The position numbers and the translations under genes are program-made. Shown piece by piece: positions 1 through 8,081 of a stretch of DNA of 64,000 nt; within the stretch, counting starts at the first letter, position 1, and every line of letters starts with the position of its first letter. Origin of the DNA: Vibrio aestuarianus (lineage in GTDB: Bacteria > Pseudomonadota > Gammaproteobacteria > Enterobacterales > Vibrionaceae); assembly GCF_012395185.1 (NCBI RefSeq), contig NZ_JAAZTU010000009.1, positions 1 through 64,000 of the forward strand, given 5' to 3'. Under the pieces are notes generated by a model. It was not told the origin of the DNA. It made no database searches and was given only the letters and a program-made list of their open reading frames with translations.

Positions 1-13
1 CTCATCTAAATAA
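1..13 (-). other. End of a tRNA spacer from the truncated tRNA array
   Basis: These 13 bases match the last part of the 25-base spacer that separates tRNA-Gln from tRNA-Leu elsewhere in the array (for example 258-282). By inference a further tRNA-Gln lies just outside the left edge. Confidence 0.75.
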
Positions 14-98
14 TGGTGCGGAAGGAGAGACTTGAACTCTCACACCTTGCGGCGCCAGAACCTAAATCTGGTGCGTCTACCAATTTCGCCACTTCCGC
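14..98 (-). tRNA. leuW: tRNA-Leu(TAG), copy 1
   Basis: Minus-strand 85-nt tRNA with encoded CCA (TGG on plus at 14-16). The acceptor stem is GCGGAAG/CTTCCGC, the anticodon loop TTTAGGT gives anticodon TAG, and the long class II variable arm is present. It matches the E. coli leuW type. Last complete gene of the visible array. Confidence 0.97.
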
Positions 99-182
99 AA
101 CTTATTCTGTAGATTAACTGGAAATTGGAGATCCAATCAATCGTTGTCATGTTCAGCGTGTTAAAGCTAACCATTTAAATAA
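99..182 (-). repeat. 84-nt intergenic tRNA spacer, copy 1 (others at 368-451, 861-944, 1130-1213)
   Basis: Transcribed spacer between tRNA-Gln (upstream on minus) and tRNA-Leu. Four near-identical 84-nt copies exist in the array, and a 52-nt shortened form lies at 637-688. Each holds an inverted repeat ATTGG/CCAAT and a second hairpin GTTcAGC/GCTAAC. In the 861-944 copy the second hairpin changes to AGCTT-ATAG-AAGCT, so pairing is kept although the bases differ. Confidence 0.85.
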
Positions 183-257
183 TGGCAGGGCTACCTGGAT
201 TCGAACCAGGGAATGGCGGCATCAAAAGCCGCTGCCTTACCGCTTGGCGATAGCCCT
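183..257 (-). tRNA. tRNA-Gln(TTG), copy 1
   Basis: 75-nt tRNA with encoded CCA. The acceptor stem is AGGGCTA/TAGCCCT with discriminator G. The anticodon stem GCGGC/GCCGC encloses TTTTGAT, giving anticodon TTG. Confidence 0.97.
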
Positions 258-282
258 GCAAGATGATTGCTCATCTAAATAA
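258..282 (-). repeat. 25-nt tRNA spacer with hairpin, copy 1 (others at 527-551, 1020-1044, 1289-1313, 1781-1805)
   Basis: Spacer between the Leu CCA end and the Gln 5' end on the minus transcript. It carries a six-base stem AGATGA/TCATCT with a four-base loop. The stem is invariant in all five copies while the loop varies (TTGC, TTAC, TAAC), which supports a structured processing element. An AU-rich stretch lies directly after the Leu CCA. Confidence 0.75.
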
Positions 283-367
283 TGGTGCGGAAGGAGAGAC
301 TTGAACTCTCACACCTTGCGGCGCCAGAACCTAAATCTGGTGCGTCTACCAATTTCGCCACTTCCGC
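283..367 (-). tRNA. leuW: tRNA-Leu(TAG), copy 2
   Basis: Same sequence as copy 1: 85 nt, anticodon TAG, class II variable arm, encoded CCA. It lies exactly 269 bp from copy 1, marking a duplicated Gln-Leu unit. Confidence 0.97.
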
Positions 368-451
368 AACTTATTCTGTAGATTAACTGGAAATTGGAGA
401 TCCAATCAATCGTTGTCATGTTCAGCGTGTTAAAGCTAACCATTTAAATAA

Positions 452-526
452 TGGCAGGGCTACCTGGATTCGAACCAGGGAATGGCGGCATCAAAAGCCG
501 CTGCCTTACCGCTTGGCGATAGCCCT
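452..526 (-). tRNA. tRNA-Gln(TTG), copy 2
   Basis: 75 nt, anticodon TTG, encoded CCA, same sequence as copy 1. Confidence 0.97.
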
Positions 527-551
527 GCAAGATGATTACTCATCTAAATAA

Positions 552-636
552 TGGTGCGGAAGGAGAGACTTGAACTCTCACACCTTGCGGCGCCAGAACC
601 TAAATCTGGTGCGTCTACCAATTTCGCCACTTCCGC
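552..636 (-). tRNA. leuW: tRNA-Leu(TAG), copy 3
   Basis: 85 nt, anticodon TAG, encoded CCA, same body as copies 1 and 2. On the minus strand it follows tRNA-Met copy 1 through a 52-nt spacer that is a shortened form of the 84-nt spacer. Confidence 0.97.
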
Positions 637-688
637 AACTTATTCTGTAGATTAACTGGAAATTGGATATCCAATTAATCGTTGTATA

Positions 689-765
689 TGGTGGCTACGA
701 CGGGATTCGAACCTGTGACCCCATCATTATGAGTGATGTGCTCTAACCAACTGAGCTACGTAGCC
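689..765 (-). tRNA. tRNA-Met(CAT), elongator, copy 1
   Basis: 77 nt with encoded CCA. The acceptor stem is GGCTACG/CGTAGCC and the anticodon loop is CTCATAA. It closely resembles E. coli elongator tRNA-Met (metT type), not initiator tRNA. Confidence 0.96.
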
Positions 766-775
766 ATTAAAACAA

Positions 776-860
776 TGGTGCGGAAGGAGAGACTTGAACT
801 CTCACACCTTGCGGCGCCAGAACCTAAATCTGGTGCGTCTACCAATTTCGCCACTTCCGC
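776..860 (-). tRNA. leuW: tRNA-Leu(TAG), copy 4
   Basis: 85 nt, anticodon TAG, encoded CCA, same body as copies 1-3. Confidence 0.97.
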
Positions 861-944
861 AACTTATTCTGTAGATTAACTGAAAATTGGAGATCCAATC
901 AATCGTTGTCATGTTCAGCTTATAGAAGCTAACCATTTAAATAA

Positions 945-1019
945 TGGCAGGGCTACCTGGATTCGAACCAGGGAATGGCGGCATCAAAAGCCGCTGCCTT
1001 ACCGCTTGGCGATAGCCCT
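945..1019 (-). tRNA. tRNA-Gln(TTG), copy 3
   Basis: 75 nt, anticodon TTG, encoded CCA, same body as copies 1 and 2. Confidence 0.97.
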
Positions 1020-1044
1020 GCAAGATGATTGCTCATCTAAATAA

Positions 1045-1129
1045 TGGTGCGGAAGGAGAGACTTGAACTCTCACACCTTGCGGCGCCAGAACCTAAATCT
1101 GGTGCGTCTACCAATTTCGCCACTTCCGC
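1045..1129 (-). tRNA. leuW: tRNA-Leu(TAG), copy 5
   Basis: 85 nt, anticodon TAG, encoded CCA, 269 bp from copy 4. Confidence 0.97.
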
Positions 1130-1213
1130 AACTTATTCTGTAGATTAACTGGAAATTGGAGATCCAACCAATCGTTGTCATGTTCAGCGTGTTAAAGCTA
1201 ACCATTTAAATAA

Positions 1214-1288
1214 TGGCAGGGCTACCTGGATTCGAACCAGGGGATGGCGGCATCAAAAGCCGCTGCCTTACCGCTTGGCGATAGCCCT
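1214..1288 (-). tRNA. tRNA-Gln(TTG), copy 4
   Basis: 75 nt, anticodon TTG, encoded CCA. It differs from copies 1-3 by one base just before the T stem (C instead of T on the RNA strand), a change shared with copy 5. Confidence 0.97.
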
Positions 1289-1313
1289 GCAAGATGATTG
1301 CTCATCTAAATAA

Positions 1314-1398
1314 TGGTGCGGAAAGAGAGACTTGAACTCTCACACCTTGCGGCGCCAGAACCTAAATCTGGTGCGTCTACCAATTTCGCCATTTCCGC
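1314..1398 (-). tRNA. leuW: tRNA-Leu(TAG), copy 6, acceptor-stem variant
   Basis: 85 nt, anticodon TAG, encoded CCA. The last acceptor-stem pair is A-U (GCGGAAA/TTTCCGC) where all other copies have G-C. Both sides changed together, so the stem is intact. Confidence 0.96.
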
Positions 1399-1421
1399 AA
1401 ATTATTGTTAGATAATCGAGA

Positions 1422-1506
1422 TGGTGCGGAAGGAGAGACTTGAACTCTCACACCTTACGGCGCCAGAACCTAAATCTGGTGCGTCTACCAATTTCGCCAC
1501 TTCCGC
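1422..1506 (-). tRNA. leuW: tRNA-Leu(TAG), copy 7, variable-arm variant
   Basis: 85 nt, anticodon TAG, encoded CCA. One base in the variable-arm loop differs from the other copies (CGTAAG for CGCAAG). It follows on directly from copy 6 in the opposite order to the Gln-Leu units, with a short 23-nt spacer. Confidence 0.96.
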
Positions 1507-1551
1507 AGCTCGATATCTATAAGCTACCCGCTAACGCGAATAACTGAATTA

Positions 1552-1628
1552 TGGTGGCTACGACGGGATTCGAACCTGTGACCCCATCATTATGAGTGAT
1601 GTGCTCTAACCAACTGAGCTACGTAGCC
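1552..1628 (-). tRNA. tRNA-Met(CAT), elongator, copy 2
   Basis: 77 nt, identical in body to copy 1, encoded CCA. Confidence 0.96.
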
Positions 1629-1705
1629 ATGTTTTTGGAGCGAGACAATATAATACAATCTCAATCCGAGTGCCAATATTTTTTCAAATACAACACTTTT
1701 GAAAA

Positions 1706-1780
1706 TGGCAGGGCTACCTGGATTCGAACCAGGGGATGGCGGCATCAAAAGCCGCTGCCTTACCGCTTGGCGATAGCCCT
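1706..1780 (-). tRNA. tRNA-Gln(TTG), copy 5
   Basis: 75 nt, anticodon TTG, encoded CCA; shares the single-base variant of copy 4. Confidence 0.97.
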
Positions 1781-1805
1781 GCAAGATGATAACTCATCTA
1801 AATAA

Positions 1806-1890
1806 TGGTGCGGAAGGAGAGACTTGAACTCTCACACCTTGCGGCGCCAGAACCTAAATCTGGTGCGTCTACCAATTTCGCCACTTCCGC
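1806..1890 (-). tRNA. leuW: tRNA-Leu(TAG), copy 8
   Basis: 85 nt, anticodon TAG, encoded CCA, common body sequence. Second gene of the transcript. Confidence 0.97.
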
Positions 1891-1941
1891 AACTTTCCTA
1901 AAGGTTTTCATTCTGAAAGTTCAGAAAAAACACTTAGGAAA

Positions 1942-2018
1942 TGGTGGCTACGACGGGATTCGAACCTGTGACCCCATCATTATGAGTGATGTGCTCTAAC
2001 CAACTGAGCTACGTAGCC
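1942..2018 (-). tRNA. tRNA-Met(CAT), elongator, copy 3
   Basis: 77 nt, identical in body to copies 1 and 2. It is the promoter-proximal gene of the array. Confidence 0.96.
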
Positions 2019-2073
2019 ATTTTCCTTTTTTGCTCTCTTTTTTAAGTTTTGCTTAACGTTGAGAACGGAGCGC

Positions 2074-2102
2074 ATTATGCGGATATGGCTTAGGAGCGTC
2101 AA
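2074..2102 (-). promoter_or_regulatory. Sigma-70 promoter of the tRNA array
   Basis: On the minus strand a -35 box TTGACG (2097-2102) and a -10 box CATAAT (2074-2079) are separated by exactly 17 bases. The -10 is followed by the G+C-rich discriminator GCGC, typical of stringently controlled stable-RNA promoters, and the -35 is preceded by an A/T-rich stretch that could act as an UP element. The predicted start lies about 50 bases before tRNA-Met copy 3. Confidence 0.8.
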
Positions 2103-2240
2103 TAGTTTTTTTGAATAAATTCTCTGAAAATAGCCGTTCGAACTTTTTTTGAACAAAGAGACGTGTTTGTGATCAAAAACAGGCACTAATACGGCAATCT
2201 TATTTGTTTTTACTAGGCCTCACGGGAAGGTCTGCTTTGT

Positions 2241-2278
2241 AGAAAAAACAAAAAAGCCAACACAAACTGCTGGCTTTT
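2241..2278 (-). terminator. Terminator of pth-ychF
   Basis: Inverted repeat AAAAGCCA/TGGCTTTT (2252-2259 and 2271-2278). Read on the minus strand it is followed by a T-rich run. Confidence 0.85.
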
Positions 2279-2310
2279 AAAGGGGTGTTAAACACTGATT
2301 AACGAGTTAT

Positions 2311-3402
2311 TTACACGTTGAAACGGAAGTGGATAACATCGCCATCTTTTACGATGTAATCTTTACCTTCAAGACGCCATTTACCTGCTTCTTTTGCGCC
2401 GCTTTCACCGTTATATTGGATGAAATCATTGTAACCAACCACTTCAGCTCGAATGAAGCCGCGTTCAAAGTCGGTGTGAATTTTCCCCGCTGCTTGTGGC
2501 GCGGTTGCACCGACAGGAATTGTCCATGCTCGAACTTCTTTAACACCTGCTGTAAAGTAGGTTTGTAGAGTCAGTAGTTCATAACCAGAACGGATCACGC
2601 GGTTTAGGCCAGGTTCTTCAATGCCGAGATCTTCTAAAAATTCTTCACGATCTTCATCGTCAAGTTCAGAAAGCTCTGATTCAATGGCCGCGCATACAGC
2701 AACAACAACGTTATTCTCTTTTTCAGCAAATTCACGCACAGCATCAAGATACGGGTTGTTATCGAAACCGTCTTCACTAACGTTTGCGATGTACATGGTT
2801 GGTTTTAACGTTAGGAAATTCAGGTAACCGACCGCTACTAATTCTTCTTTTGAAAGATTAACCGTACGAGCCATGCCACCTTCAGTAAGAACTGGCAGAA
2901 GTTTTTCTAGAACAGCTAGTTCAAATTTAGCATCTTTATCACCGCCTTTAGCTTTTTTTGCTTGGCGTTGCATTGCTCGTTCGCAGCTATCTAGGTCAGC
3001 CAGTGCTAGTTCTAGGTTGATAACTTCAATATCTTCAATCGGTGAAACTTTACCTGCAACGTGCACGATGTTTTCATTCTCAAAACAACGAACAACGTGG
3101 CCGATAGCGTCAGTTTCACGGATGTTAGCCAGGAATTTATTTCCTAAGCCTTCACCTTTAGATGCACCAGCAACAAGGCCTGCGATATCTACGAATTCCA
3201 TCGTGGTCGGTAGAATACGCTCAGGATTTACGATTTTTGCCAGAGCATCAAGACGAAGGTCTGGAACTGGAACCACACCGGTGTTTGGCTCGATAGTACA
3301 AAACGGGAAGTTTGCAGCTTCGATACCCGCTTTAGTAAGTGCATTAAACAATGTTGATTTGCCCACGTTTGGTAGACCAACTATGCCACATTTAAAACCC
3401 AT
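2311..3402 (-). CDS. ychF: Redox-regulated ATPase/GTPase YchF (EngD)
   Basis: 363 aa, the usual length of the Obg-related YchF/OLA1 family, which binds the ribosome and prefers ATP to GTP. The N-terminal P-loop is GLPNVGKST (residues 8-16). The switch region [21 protein letters not shown] and the C-terminal TGS-type domain ([12 protein letters not shown] onward) are present. It is the second gene after pth with a 10-base gap, the standard gammaproteobacterial pairing, and ends at a strong terminator. The function is assigned from family; its exact cellular role is still debated. Confidence 0.96.
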   Translation of the reverse strand: MGFKCGIVGLPNVGKSTLFNALTKAGIEAANFPFCTIEPNTGVVPVPDLRLDALAKIVNPERILPTTMEFVDIAGLVAGASKGEGLGNKFLANIRETDAIGHVVRCFENENIVHVAGKVSPIEDIEVINLELALADLDSCERAMQRQAKKAKGGDKDAKFELAVLEKLLPVLTEGGMARTVNLSKEELVAVGYLNFLTLKPTMYIANVSEDGFDNNPYLDAVREFAEKENNVVVAVCAAIESELSELDDEDREEFLEDLGIEEPGLNRVIRSGYELLTLQTYFTAGVKEVRAWTIPVGATAPQAAGKIHTDFERGFIRAEVVGYNDFIQYNGESGAKEAGKWRLEGKDYIVKDGDVIHFRFNV

Positions 3403-3412
3403 GACTGTAACC

Positions 3413-4003
3413 TTATTCTGCTTTGAACGTATGTAAGCGATTTTGTGCTTTAGTTAAACCATCTTTTAGTAAAATATCGAAGCAGCGAACGGATTCATCT
3501 ACTACGGCTTCTAGGCACTCTTGCTCTTTGGCTGGTGCCTTACCTAAAACATAGCCTGCTACTTTATCTTTGTGCCCCGGATGACCAATGCCGATCCGAA
3601 GACGATAGAAATCTTTGCTATTCCCCAGTTTGCTAATCGTGTCGCGAAGCCCATTGTGCCCACCATGACCACCACCCATTTTAAATTTAGCGACACCGGG
3701 CGGTAGGTCGAGTTCATCATGTGCGACCATTATTTCTTCAGGTTTGATCTGATAAAACTTAGCCACAGCAGCAACGGCTTTACCCGATAAATTCATGAAA
3801 GTTGTCGGGATAAGTAAACGTAGATCTTCACCGTTAACTAGAATACGGCCAGTAAGTCCGAAGAATTTGGCTTCATTTTTCAGTGTAACATTGTGTACTC
3901 GGGCTAACTCTTCTACTACCCAAGCGCCAGCATTGTGTCTGGTTTTGGCGTATTCAGGACCAGGATTCGCCAGTCCAACAAGGAGTTTGATTTGTTGACT
4001 CAA
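3413..4003 (-). CDS. pth: Peptidyl-tRNA hydrolase
   Basis: 196 aa cytoplasmic enzyme that cleaves the ester bond of peptidyl-tRNAs released from stalled ribosomes. The N-terminal signature [17 protein letters not shown] contains the catalytic His, and the second signature [27 protein letters not shown] is intact. It lies directly upstream of ychF, with its own predicted extended -10 promoter (4038-4046) behind the prs terminator. Confidence 0.97.
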   Translation of the reverse strand: MSQQIKLLVGLANPGPEYAKTRHNAGAWVVEELARVHNVTLKNEAKFFGLTGRILVNGEDLRLLIPTTFMNLSGKAVAAVAKFYQIKPEEIMVAHDELDLPPGVAKFKMGGGHGGHNGLRDTISKLGNSKDFYRLRIGIGHPGHKDKVAGYVLGKAPAKEQECLEAVVDESVRCFDILLKDGLTKAQNRLHTFKAE

Positions 4004-4037
4004 GGTTAGGATCTCTTAGGAATATCAAAAGCGCGGT

Positions 4038-4046
4038 ATGATAGCA
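4038..4046 (-). promoter_or_regulatory. Candidate extended -10 promoter for pth-ychF
   Basis: On the minus strand TGC followed by TATCAT resembles an extended -10 element. No good -35 box is seen 17 bases upstream. It lies between the prs terminator and pth. Confidence 0.4.
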
Positions 4047-4082
4047 CAAAATAGAGATGGTGCGAGACGCGAAAATAACAGA

Positions 4083-4116
4083 TAAAAAAAGCACTCCATT
4101 TTGACATGAAGTGCTT
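4083..4116 (-). terminator. Terminator of lolB-ispE-prs
   Basis: Inverted repeat AAGCACT/AGTGCTT (4089-4095 and 4110-4116). On the minus strand it is followed by a run of seven T. Confidence 0.88.
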
Positions 4117-4149
4117 AATAGATGTGTTCTGTTAGTAACTAAACGCGGT

Positions 4150-5094
4150 TTAGTTAAACATTGCCGAGATAGATTCTTCGTTACTAATGCGACGAATAGC
4201 TTCTGCAAGCATGCTTGATAGCGTTAGTTGTGTCACTTTACCTGTTGCTGCCATCTCTTTAGATAGAGTAATAGAGTCAGTAACGATTACTTGGTCTAAC
4301 ACTGAGTTCTTGATGTTTTTCGCAGCATTGCCAGAGAATACAGCGTGAGTTGCGTAAGCAAATACGCGTTTTGCTCCACGCTCTTTAAGTGCTTCTGCTG
4401 CTTTACATAGTGTACCGCCGGTGTCGATCATATCATCAACGATAACGCAGTCGCGGCCTTCAACATCCCCGATAAGGTTCATCACTTCTGAAACATTTGC
4501 ACGTGGACGACGTTTATCAACAATAGCGATATCGATGTCACCAAGCGCTTTTGCTGTTGCACGAGCGCGAACCACGCCACCAAGGTCAGGTGATACGACA
4601 ACTGGATCTTCTAAACCGCGAGATCTCATGTCTTCAAGCAGTACCGGGGTACCGAAGATATTGTCAACTGGTACATCGAAGAAGCCTTGGATTTGCTCTG
4701 CATGTAGGTCGATAGTGAGAACGCGGTCAACACCAACGTTAGAAAGGAAATCTGCAACAACTTTTGCAGTGATTGGTACACGGGCAGAACGCACACGGCG
4801 ATCTTGACGAGCATAACCAAAATATGGGATGACAGCAGTAATACGGCCTGCTGAAGCACGGCGCATTGCATCAATCATCACTACTAATTCCATTAGGTTG
4901 TCATTAGTAGGAGCACAAGTAGATTGAATAATAAATACATCGCTACCACGAACATTTTCGTTGATTTGCACTGCAACTTCGCCGTCAGAAAAGCGAGAAA
5001 CAGTAGCATCACCAAGAGAGATGTATAGACGTTCAGCAATACGTTGGGCTAGTTCAGGTGTGGCGTTACCAGCAAATAGCTTCATATCAGGCAC
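4150..5094 (-). CDS. prs: Ribose-phosphate pyrophosphokinase (PRPP synthase)
   Basis: 314 aa from a GTG start. It makes PRPP from ribose 5-phosphate and ATP for nucleotide, His and Trp synthesis. Visible family motifs are the flexible-loop/ATP region [21 protein letters not shown], the metal-binding [10 protein letters not shown], and the PRPP-binding [11 protein letters not shown]. An upstream in-frame ATG would add 21 residues, but the GTG at 5092-5094 has a GAGG ribosome site at good distance and gives the N-terminus [17 protein letters not shown] known from E. coli. It lies downstream of lolB-ispE. Confidence 0.96.
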   Translation of the reverse strand: MPDMKLFAGNATPELAQRIAERLYISLGDATVSRFSDGEVAVQINENVRGSDVFIIQSTCAPTNDNLMELVVMIDAMRRASAGRITAVIPYFGYARQDRRVRSARVPITAKVVADFLSNVGVDRVLTIDLHAEQIQGFFDVPVDNIFGTPVLLEDMRSRGLEDPVVVSPDLGGVVRARATAKALGDIDIAIVDKRRPRANVSEVMNLIGDVEGRDCVIVDDMIDTGGTLCKAAEALKERGAKRVFAYATHAVFSGNAAKNIKNSVLDQVIVTDSITLSKEMAATGKVTQLTLSSMLAEAIRRISNEESISAMFN

Positions 5095-5153
5095 GGTGGA
5101 AACCTCAGGGTTGCGTCCAGTTTTTAAATAGGTTGGGTTTATATCGACATTTA

Positions 5154-6020
5154 TCATCGATATTGGGCCGATTGGTATTCAGCCAGCGTCTCTTTCAGTG
5201 GCGAAATGTTACGCCCGAGGGCGACAAACGCAGAGACGGTGTCAGGAAGTTTAGCAAGGACAGACTTAGCTTCTTTCTTGCTGGAAAATTCTGCAAAAAC
5301 GCAAGACCCTGTCCCAGTCAATCTTGACGGCGCGTATTGTAGCAGCCATGAAAGTTGCTTATCAACCTCTGGGTACAGCATTCGGACAATTTTTTCGCAA
5401 TCGTTTTCGTAAGGTAGTTCAAGAAGCGTTGCTAGCTCTCGCTTTGGCGTGTTTCTTATCAATTGTGGGTGAGAAAATATATCTTTGGTTGCAATGCTGA
5501 CATTCGGTCGAATCACTAGGTAAACTTTTTCATCAGGTTCAGTTTGGGTCAGTTTTTCACCAACACCTTCGGCAAACGCAGCGAAGCCATGCACAAAAAC
5601 GGGCACATCGGCACCAAGATGCAGGCCAATTTCGGCAAGTTCTGCATCAGTTAAATGAGTTTGCCATAGATAATTGAGCGCAACTAAAACCGTCGCGGCA
5701 TTGGAAGAGCCGCCACCAATACCACCGCCCATCGGTAGTACTTTAGTTAATTGGATATCAGCACCAAATGAACAGTTAGTCTGTTTTTGTAATGCATTTG
5801 CTGCTTTCCAGATCAAATTATCCGTTAATGAGACTCCTGGAAGGTTTGGTGTTAGCGTAATTTCCCCCGATAAATTTGCCGTGATGGTGAGTTCATCGCC
5901 AAAGTCGAGAAATTGAAACAGAGTTTGAAGTTCGTGATAGCCGTTATCTCTTTGCCCTGTGATATAAAGAAATAAGTTAAGTTTTGCTGGAGAAGGCCAA
6001 CGTGTTGCTTTGGTTATCAT
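5154..6020 (-). CDS. ispE: 4-diphosphocytidyl-2-C-methyl-D-erythritol kinase
   Basis: 288 aa GHMP-family kinase of the MEP isoprenoid pathway. It phosphorylates CDP-methylerythritol. The N-terminus [15 protein letters not shown] carries the catalytic Lys region, and the glycine-rich ATP loop [15 protein letters not shown] is intact. I chose the ATG at 6020 because it overlaps the lolB stop in an ATGA arrangement; an in-frame ATG five codons upstream (6035) is possible. Translational coupling to lolB is likely. Confidence 0.95.
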   Translation of the reverse strand: MITKATRWPSPAKLNLFLYITGQRDNGYHELQTLFQFLDFGDELTITANLSGEITLTPNLPGVSLTDNLIWKAANALQKQTNCSFGADIQLTKVLPMGGGIGGGSSNAATVLVALNYLWQTHLTDAELAEIGLHLGADVPVFVHGFAAFAEGVGEKLTQTEPDEKVYLVIRPNVSIATKDIFSHPQLIRNTPKRELATLLELPYENDCEKIVRMLYPEVDKQLSWLLQYAPSRLTGTGSCVFAEFSSKKEAKSVLAKLPDTVSAFVALGRNISPLKETLAEYQSAQYR

Positions 6021-6631
6021 GGTGTCAATATCCATTTAGAGATAACAATGTTTAATGATGTATTTGCCTGTTTTAATTTCATTTTGCTCGGTAGTGGAAT
6101 GGTTTGGTCGGCAAATTGTTGAAATTGGTATTGTTGATAATCTAAATGCCATGGTGTTGCAGCAATGGTTTTATCTAAAAATGCTAGAGTATTTGAGTCA
6201 TTGAGTTGGTAGCTATCGGCTTGATTGGGCAACCCTAATAGCCAATATTGTAACTGTTCAATTGGGATTTCTAACCCCGTGAGTTGATAGACTAGCGCAT
6301 CGACATTTACAGCGCTTAATACTTGGTCGTCATACGTTTCTGCGGTGGCACCTTGTGGAGTGATAGATAAATTCAGTACGGTTTGCCCAAGAAAGGTAGA
6401 TAGACGTAACTGGCTGCTATCTTGCTGCTTTTGCCAGAAAAAGTTCAGAGATTGTCGCTGTTGTGGTGAGATGTAACCTAACTTGCCGGAAACTTGATAT
6501 TGAGTGATTTTCTGTAACTGCTGCTGATGTGACTGCCATTCAACAGAGGTTATCTGTTCAGGTAGGCTTGAACAGCCAAAGAGAACGCCGAAAGTAAAGA
6601 AGGCGACAATAAGTCGTTTAACGTGATTCAT
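6017..6631 (-). CDS. lolB: Outer-membrane lipoprotein receptor LolB
   Basis: 204 aa lipoprotein that accepts lipoproteins from LolA and inserts them into the outer membrane. The signal peptide ends in lipobox VLFGCS with Cys20 as the predicted lipidated residue, followed by SSLP. The LolB pattern [22 protein letters not shown] is seen near residue 45. It heads the lolB-ispE-prs operon and is divergent from hemA, the conserved arrangement. Confidence 0.94.
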   Translation of the reverse strand: MNHVKRLIVAFFTFGVLFGCSSLPEQITSVEWQSHQQQLQKITQYQVSGKLGYISPQQRQSLNFFWQKQQDSSQLRLSTFLGQTVLNLSITPQGATAETYDDQVLSAVNVDALVYQLTGLEIPIEQLQYWLLGLPNQADSYQLNDSNTLAFLDKTIAATPWHLDYQQYQFQQFADQTIPLPSKMKLKQANTSLNIVISKWILTP

Positions 6632-6793
6632 GTATGCTCGTTATTTACGCAGTTAAAGGGTAAAAACAGCATTACTATATCATTGATCTCACGAAGTCGG
6701 GAAAACAAATCCCTGTTGCCCTTTCATTAAAACAGGGCATAAAGTAAAATTCCGCACCTATTTCTATTTCATGAATCTGAGAACCTTCTATAG

Positions 6794-8053
6794 ATGTCCT
6801 TGCTTGCTATTGGAATTAATCACAATACAGCGTCGGTAGAACTGCGAGAAAAAGTGGCGTTTGGCCCTGATAAATTGTCAGATGCCTTACAGCAGCTGGC
6901 ATCCAGTTCCAGCGTCGAAGGTAGCGTTATTTTGTCTACCTGCAACCGAACTGAAATTTATTGTGATGTGAAATCATCAAGCAAAAGTAAGGTTATTGAT
7001 TGGTTATCTCAGTTTCATCAGGTGAGTCCTGAAGAGCTAAAACCGAGCTTGTACATTCATGAAGAGCAGGCGGCGATTCGCCATTTGATGCGTGTGTCCT
7101 GTGGTTTAGATTCTCTCGTTTTAGGTGAACCACAGATTTTAGGACAAGTGAAACAAGCCTATTCTGATGCGCGCGACAATAACGCGGCAGATTCTGCGAT
7201 TGAAAAACTTTTCCAAAAAGCATTTTCTGTCGCGAAACGTGTGCGCACTGAAACTGAAATTGGTGGCAGCGCTGTTTCGGTTGCGTATGCCGCTTGCACG
7301 TTAGCAAAACAGATTTTTGAATCTCTTTCAGATTCAACCGTGCTGTTAGTGGGGGCTGGCGAAACTATTGAATTAGTTGCGAAACACTTGGCTGGGCATA
7401 ATTGCAAACGTATGATCGTGGCTAATCGAACTCGTGAGCGAGCGATGAATTTGGCGAATCAATTTGCGGCTGAAGTGATTGCTCTTAATGAAATTCCTGA
7501 CTATCTCGCGCATGCCGATATTGTGATCAGTTCCACTGCAAGCCCGCTACCGATTATCGGTAAAGGGATGGTGGAAACGGCGATCAAAGCTCGTCGTCAT
7601 CAGCCTATGCTATTGATCGATATCGCGGTTCCTCGTGATATTGAATCGCAAGTGGGTGATTTGAGTGATGCGTATTTGTATACCGTTGATGACTTGCAGT
7701 CGATCGTCGACAGCAATATGCAGCAGCGTAAGGTTGAAGCGATTCAAGCTGAAGCGATAGTCAGCGAAGAAAGTGCAGCCTTTATGAGTTGGATGCGCTC
7801 CTTACAGGCTGTTGACAGCATAAGAGAATACCGTCACTCCGCGAACGAAGTTCGTGAAGAACTGCTGACCAAAAGCTTACAAGCATTGGCTGCAGGGGCA
7901 GATCCTGAAAAAGTGTTACTTGAATTTAGCAACAAGCTCACCAACAAATTAATCCATATACCAACTCGAGCACTGCAAAGTGCGGCAGAGTTAGGTGAAC
8001 CGGCTAAATTGGCCATTATTAGACAAAGTTTGGGTCTAGACGACCCTCGCTAA
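6794..8053 (+). CDS. hemA: Glutamyl-tRNA reductase
   Basis: 419 aa, the first enzyme of C5-pathway heme synthesis. It reduces Glu-tRNA(Glu) to glutamate semialdehyde with NADPH. The catalytic Cys50 lies in [11 protein letters not shown]. The NADPH-binding core begins at LLVGAGET (about residue 185) and is followed by [10 protein letters not shown]. The C-terminal helical dimerization domain ends at LGLDDPR. It begins the hemA-prfA-prmC-sirB2-sirB1-kdsA series, with 28 bases to prfA. The leader (6632-6793) contains an imperfect inverted repeat CCCTGTT/AACAGGG around 6711-6740 of unknown role. Confidence 0.97.
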   Translation: MSLLAIGINHNTASVELREKVAFGPDKLSDALQQLASSSSVEGSVILSTCNRTEIYCDVKSSSKSKVIDWLSQFHQVSPEELKPSLYIHEEQAAIRHLMRVSCGLDSLVLGEPQILGQVKQAYSDARDNNAADSAIEKLFQKAFSVAKRVRTETEIGGSAVSVAYAACTLAKQIFESLSDSTVLLVGAGETIELVAKHLAGHNCKRMIVANRTRERAMNLANQFAAEVIALNEIPDYLAHADIVISSTASPLPIIGKGMVETAIKARRHQPMLLIDIAVPRDIESQVGDLSDAYLYTVDDLQSIVDSNMQQRKVEAIQAEAIVSEESAAFMSWMRSLQAVDSIREYRHSANEVREELLTKSLQALAAGADPEKVLLEFSNKLTNKLIHIPTRALQSAAELGEPAKLAIIRQSLGLDDPR

Positions 8054-8081
8054 TCCGTCATTCCGAGTTAAAGAAGAAACT

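Noticed and set aside
14..1398. Periodic repeats of 269 bp resembling a repeat array or CRISPR
   Set aside because: The repeating unit is a pair of complete tRNA genes with their spacers; there are no short identical direct repeats with unique spacers.
1590..2186. Short open frames across the tRNA array
   Set aside because: They read through tRNA genes on either strand and repeat the tRNA sequence; no independent coding signal.
2873..3436. 187-codon open frame antisense to ychF
   Set aside because: It lies wholly opposite a conserved gene and its product is low-complexity Ser/Arg/Thr-rich, as expected for a shadow frame.
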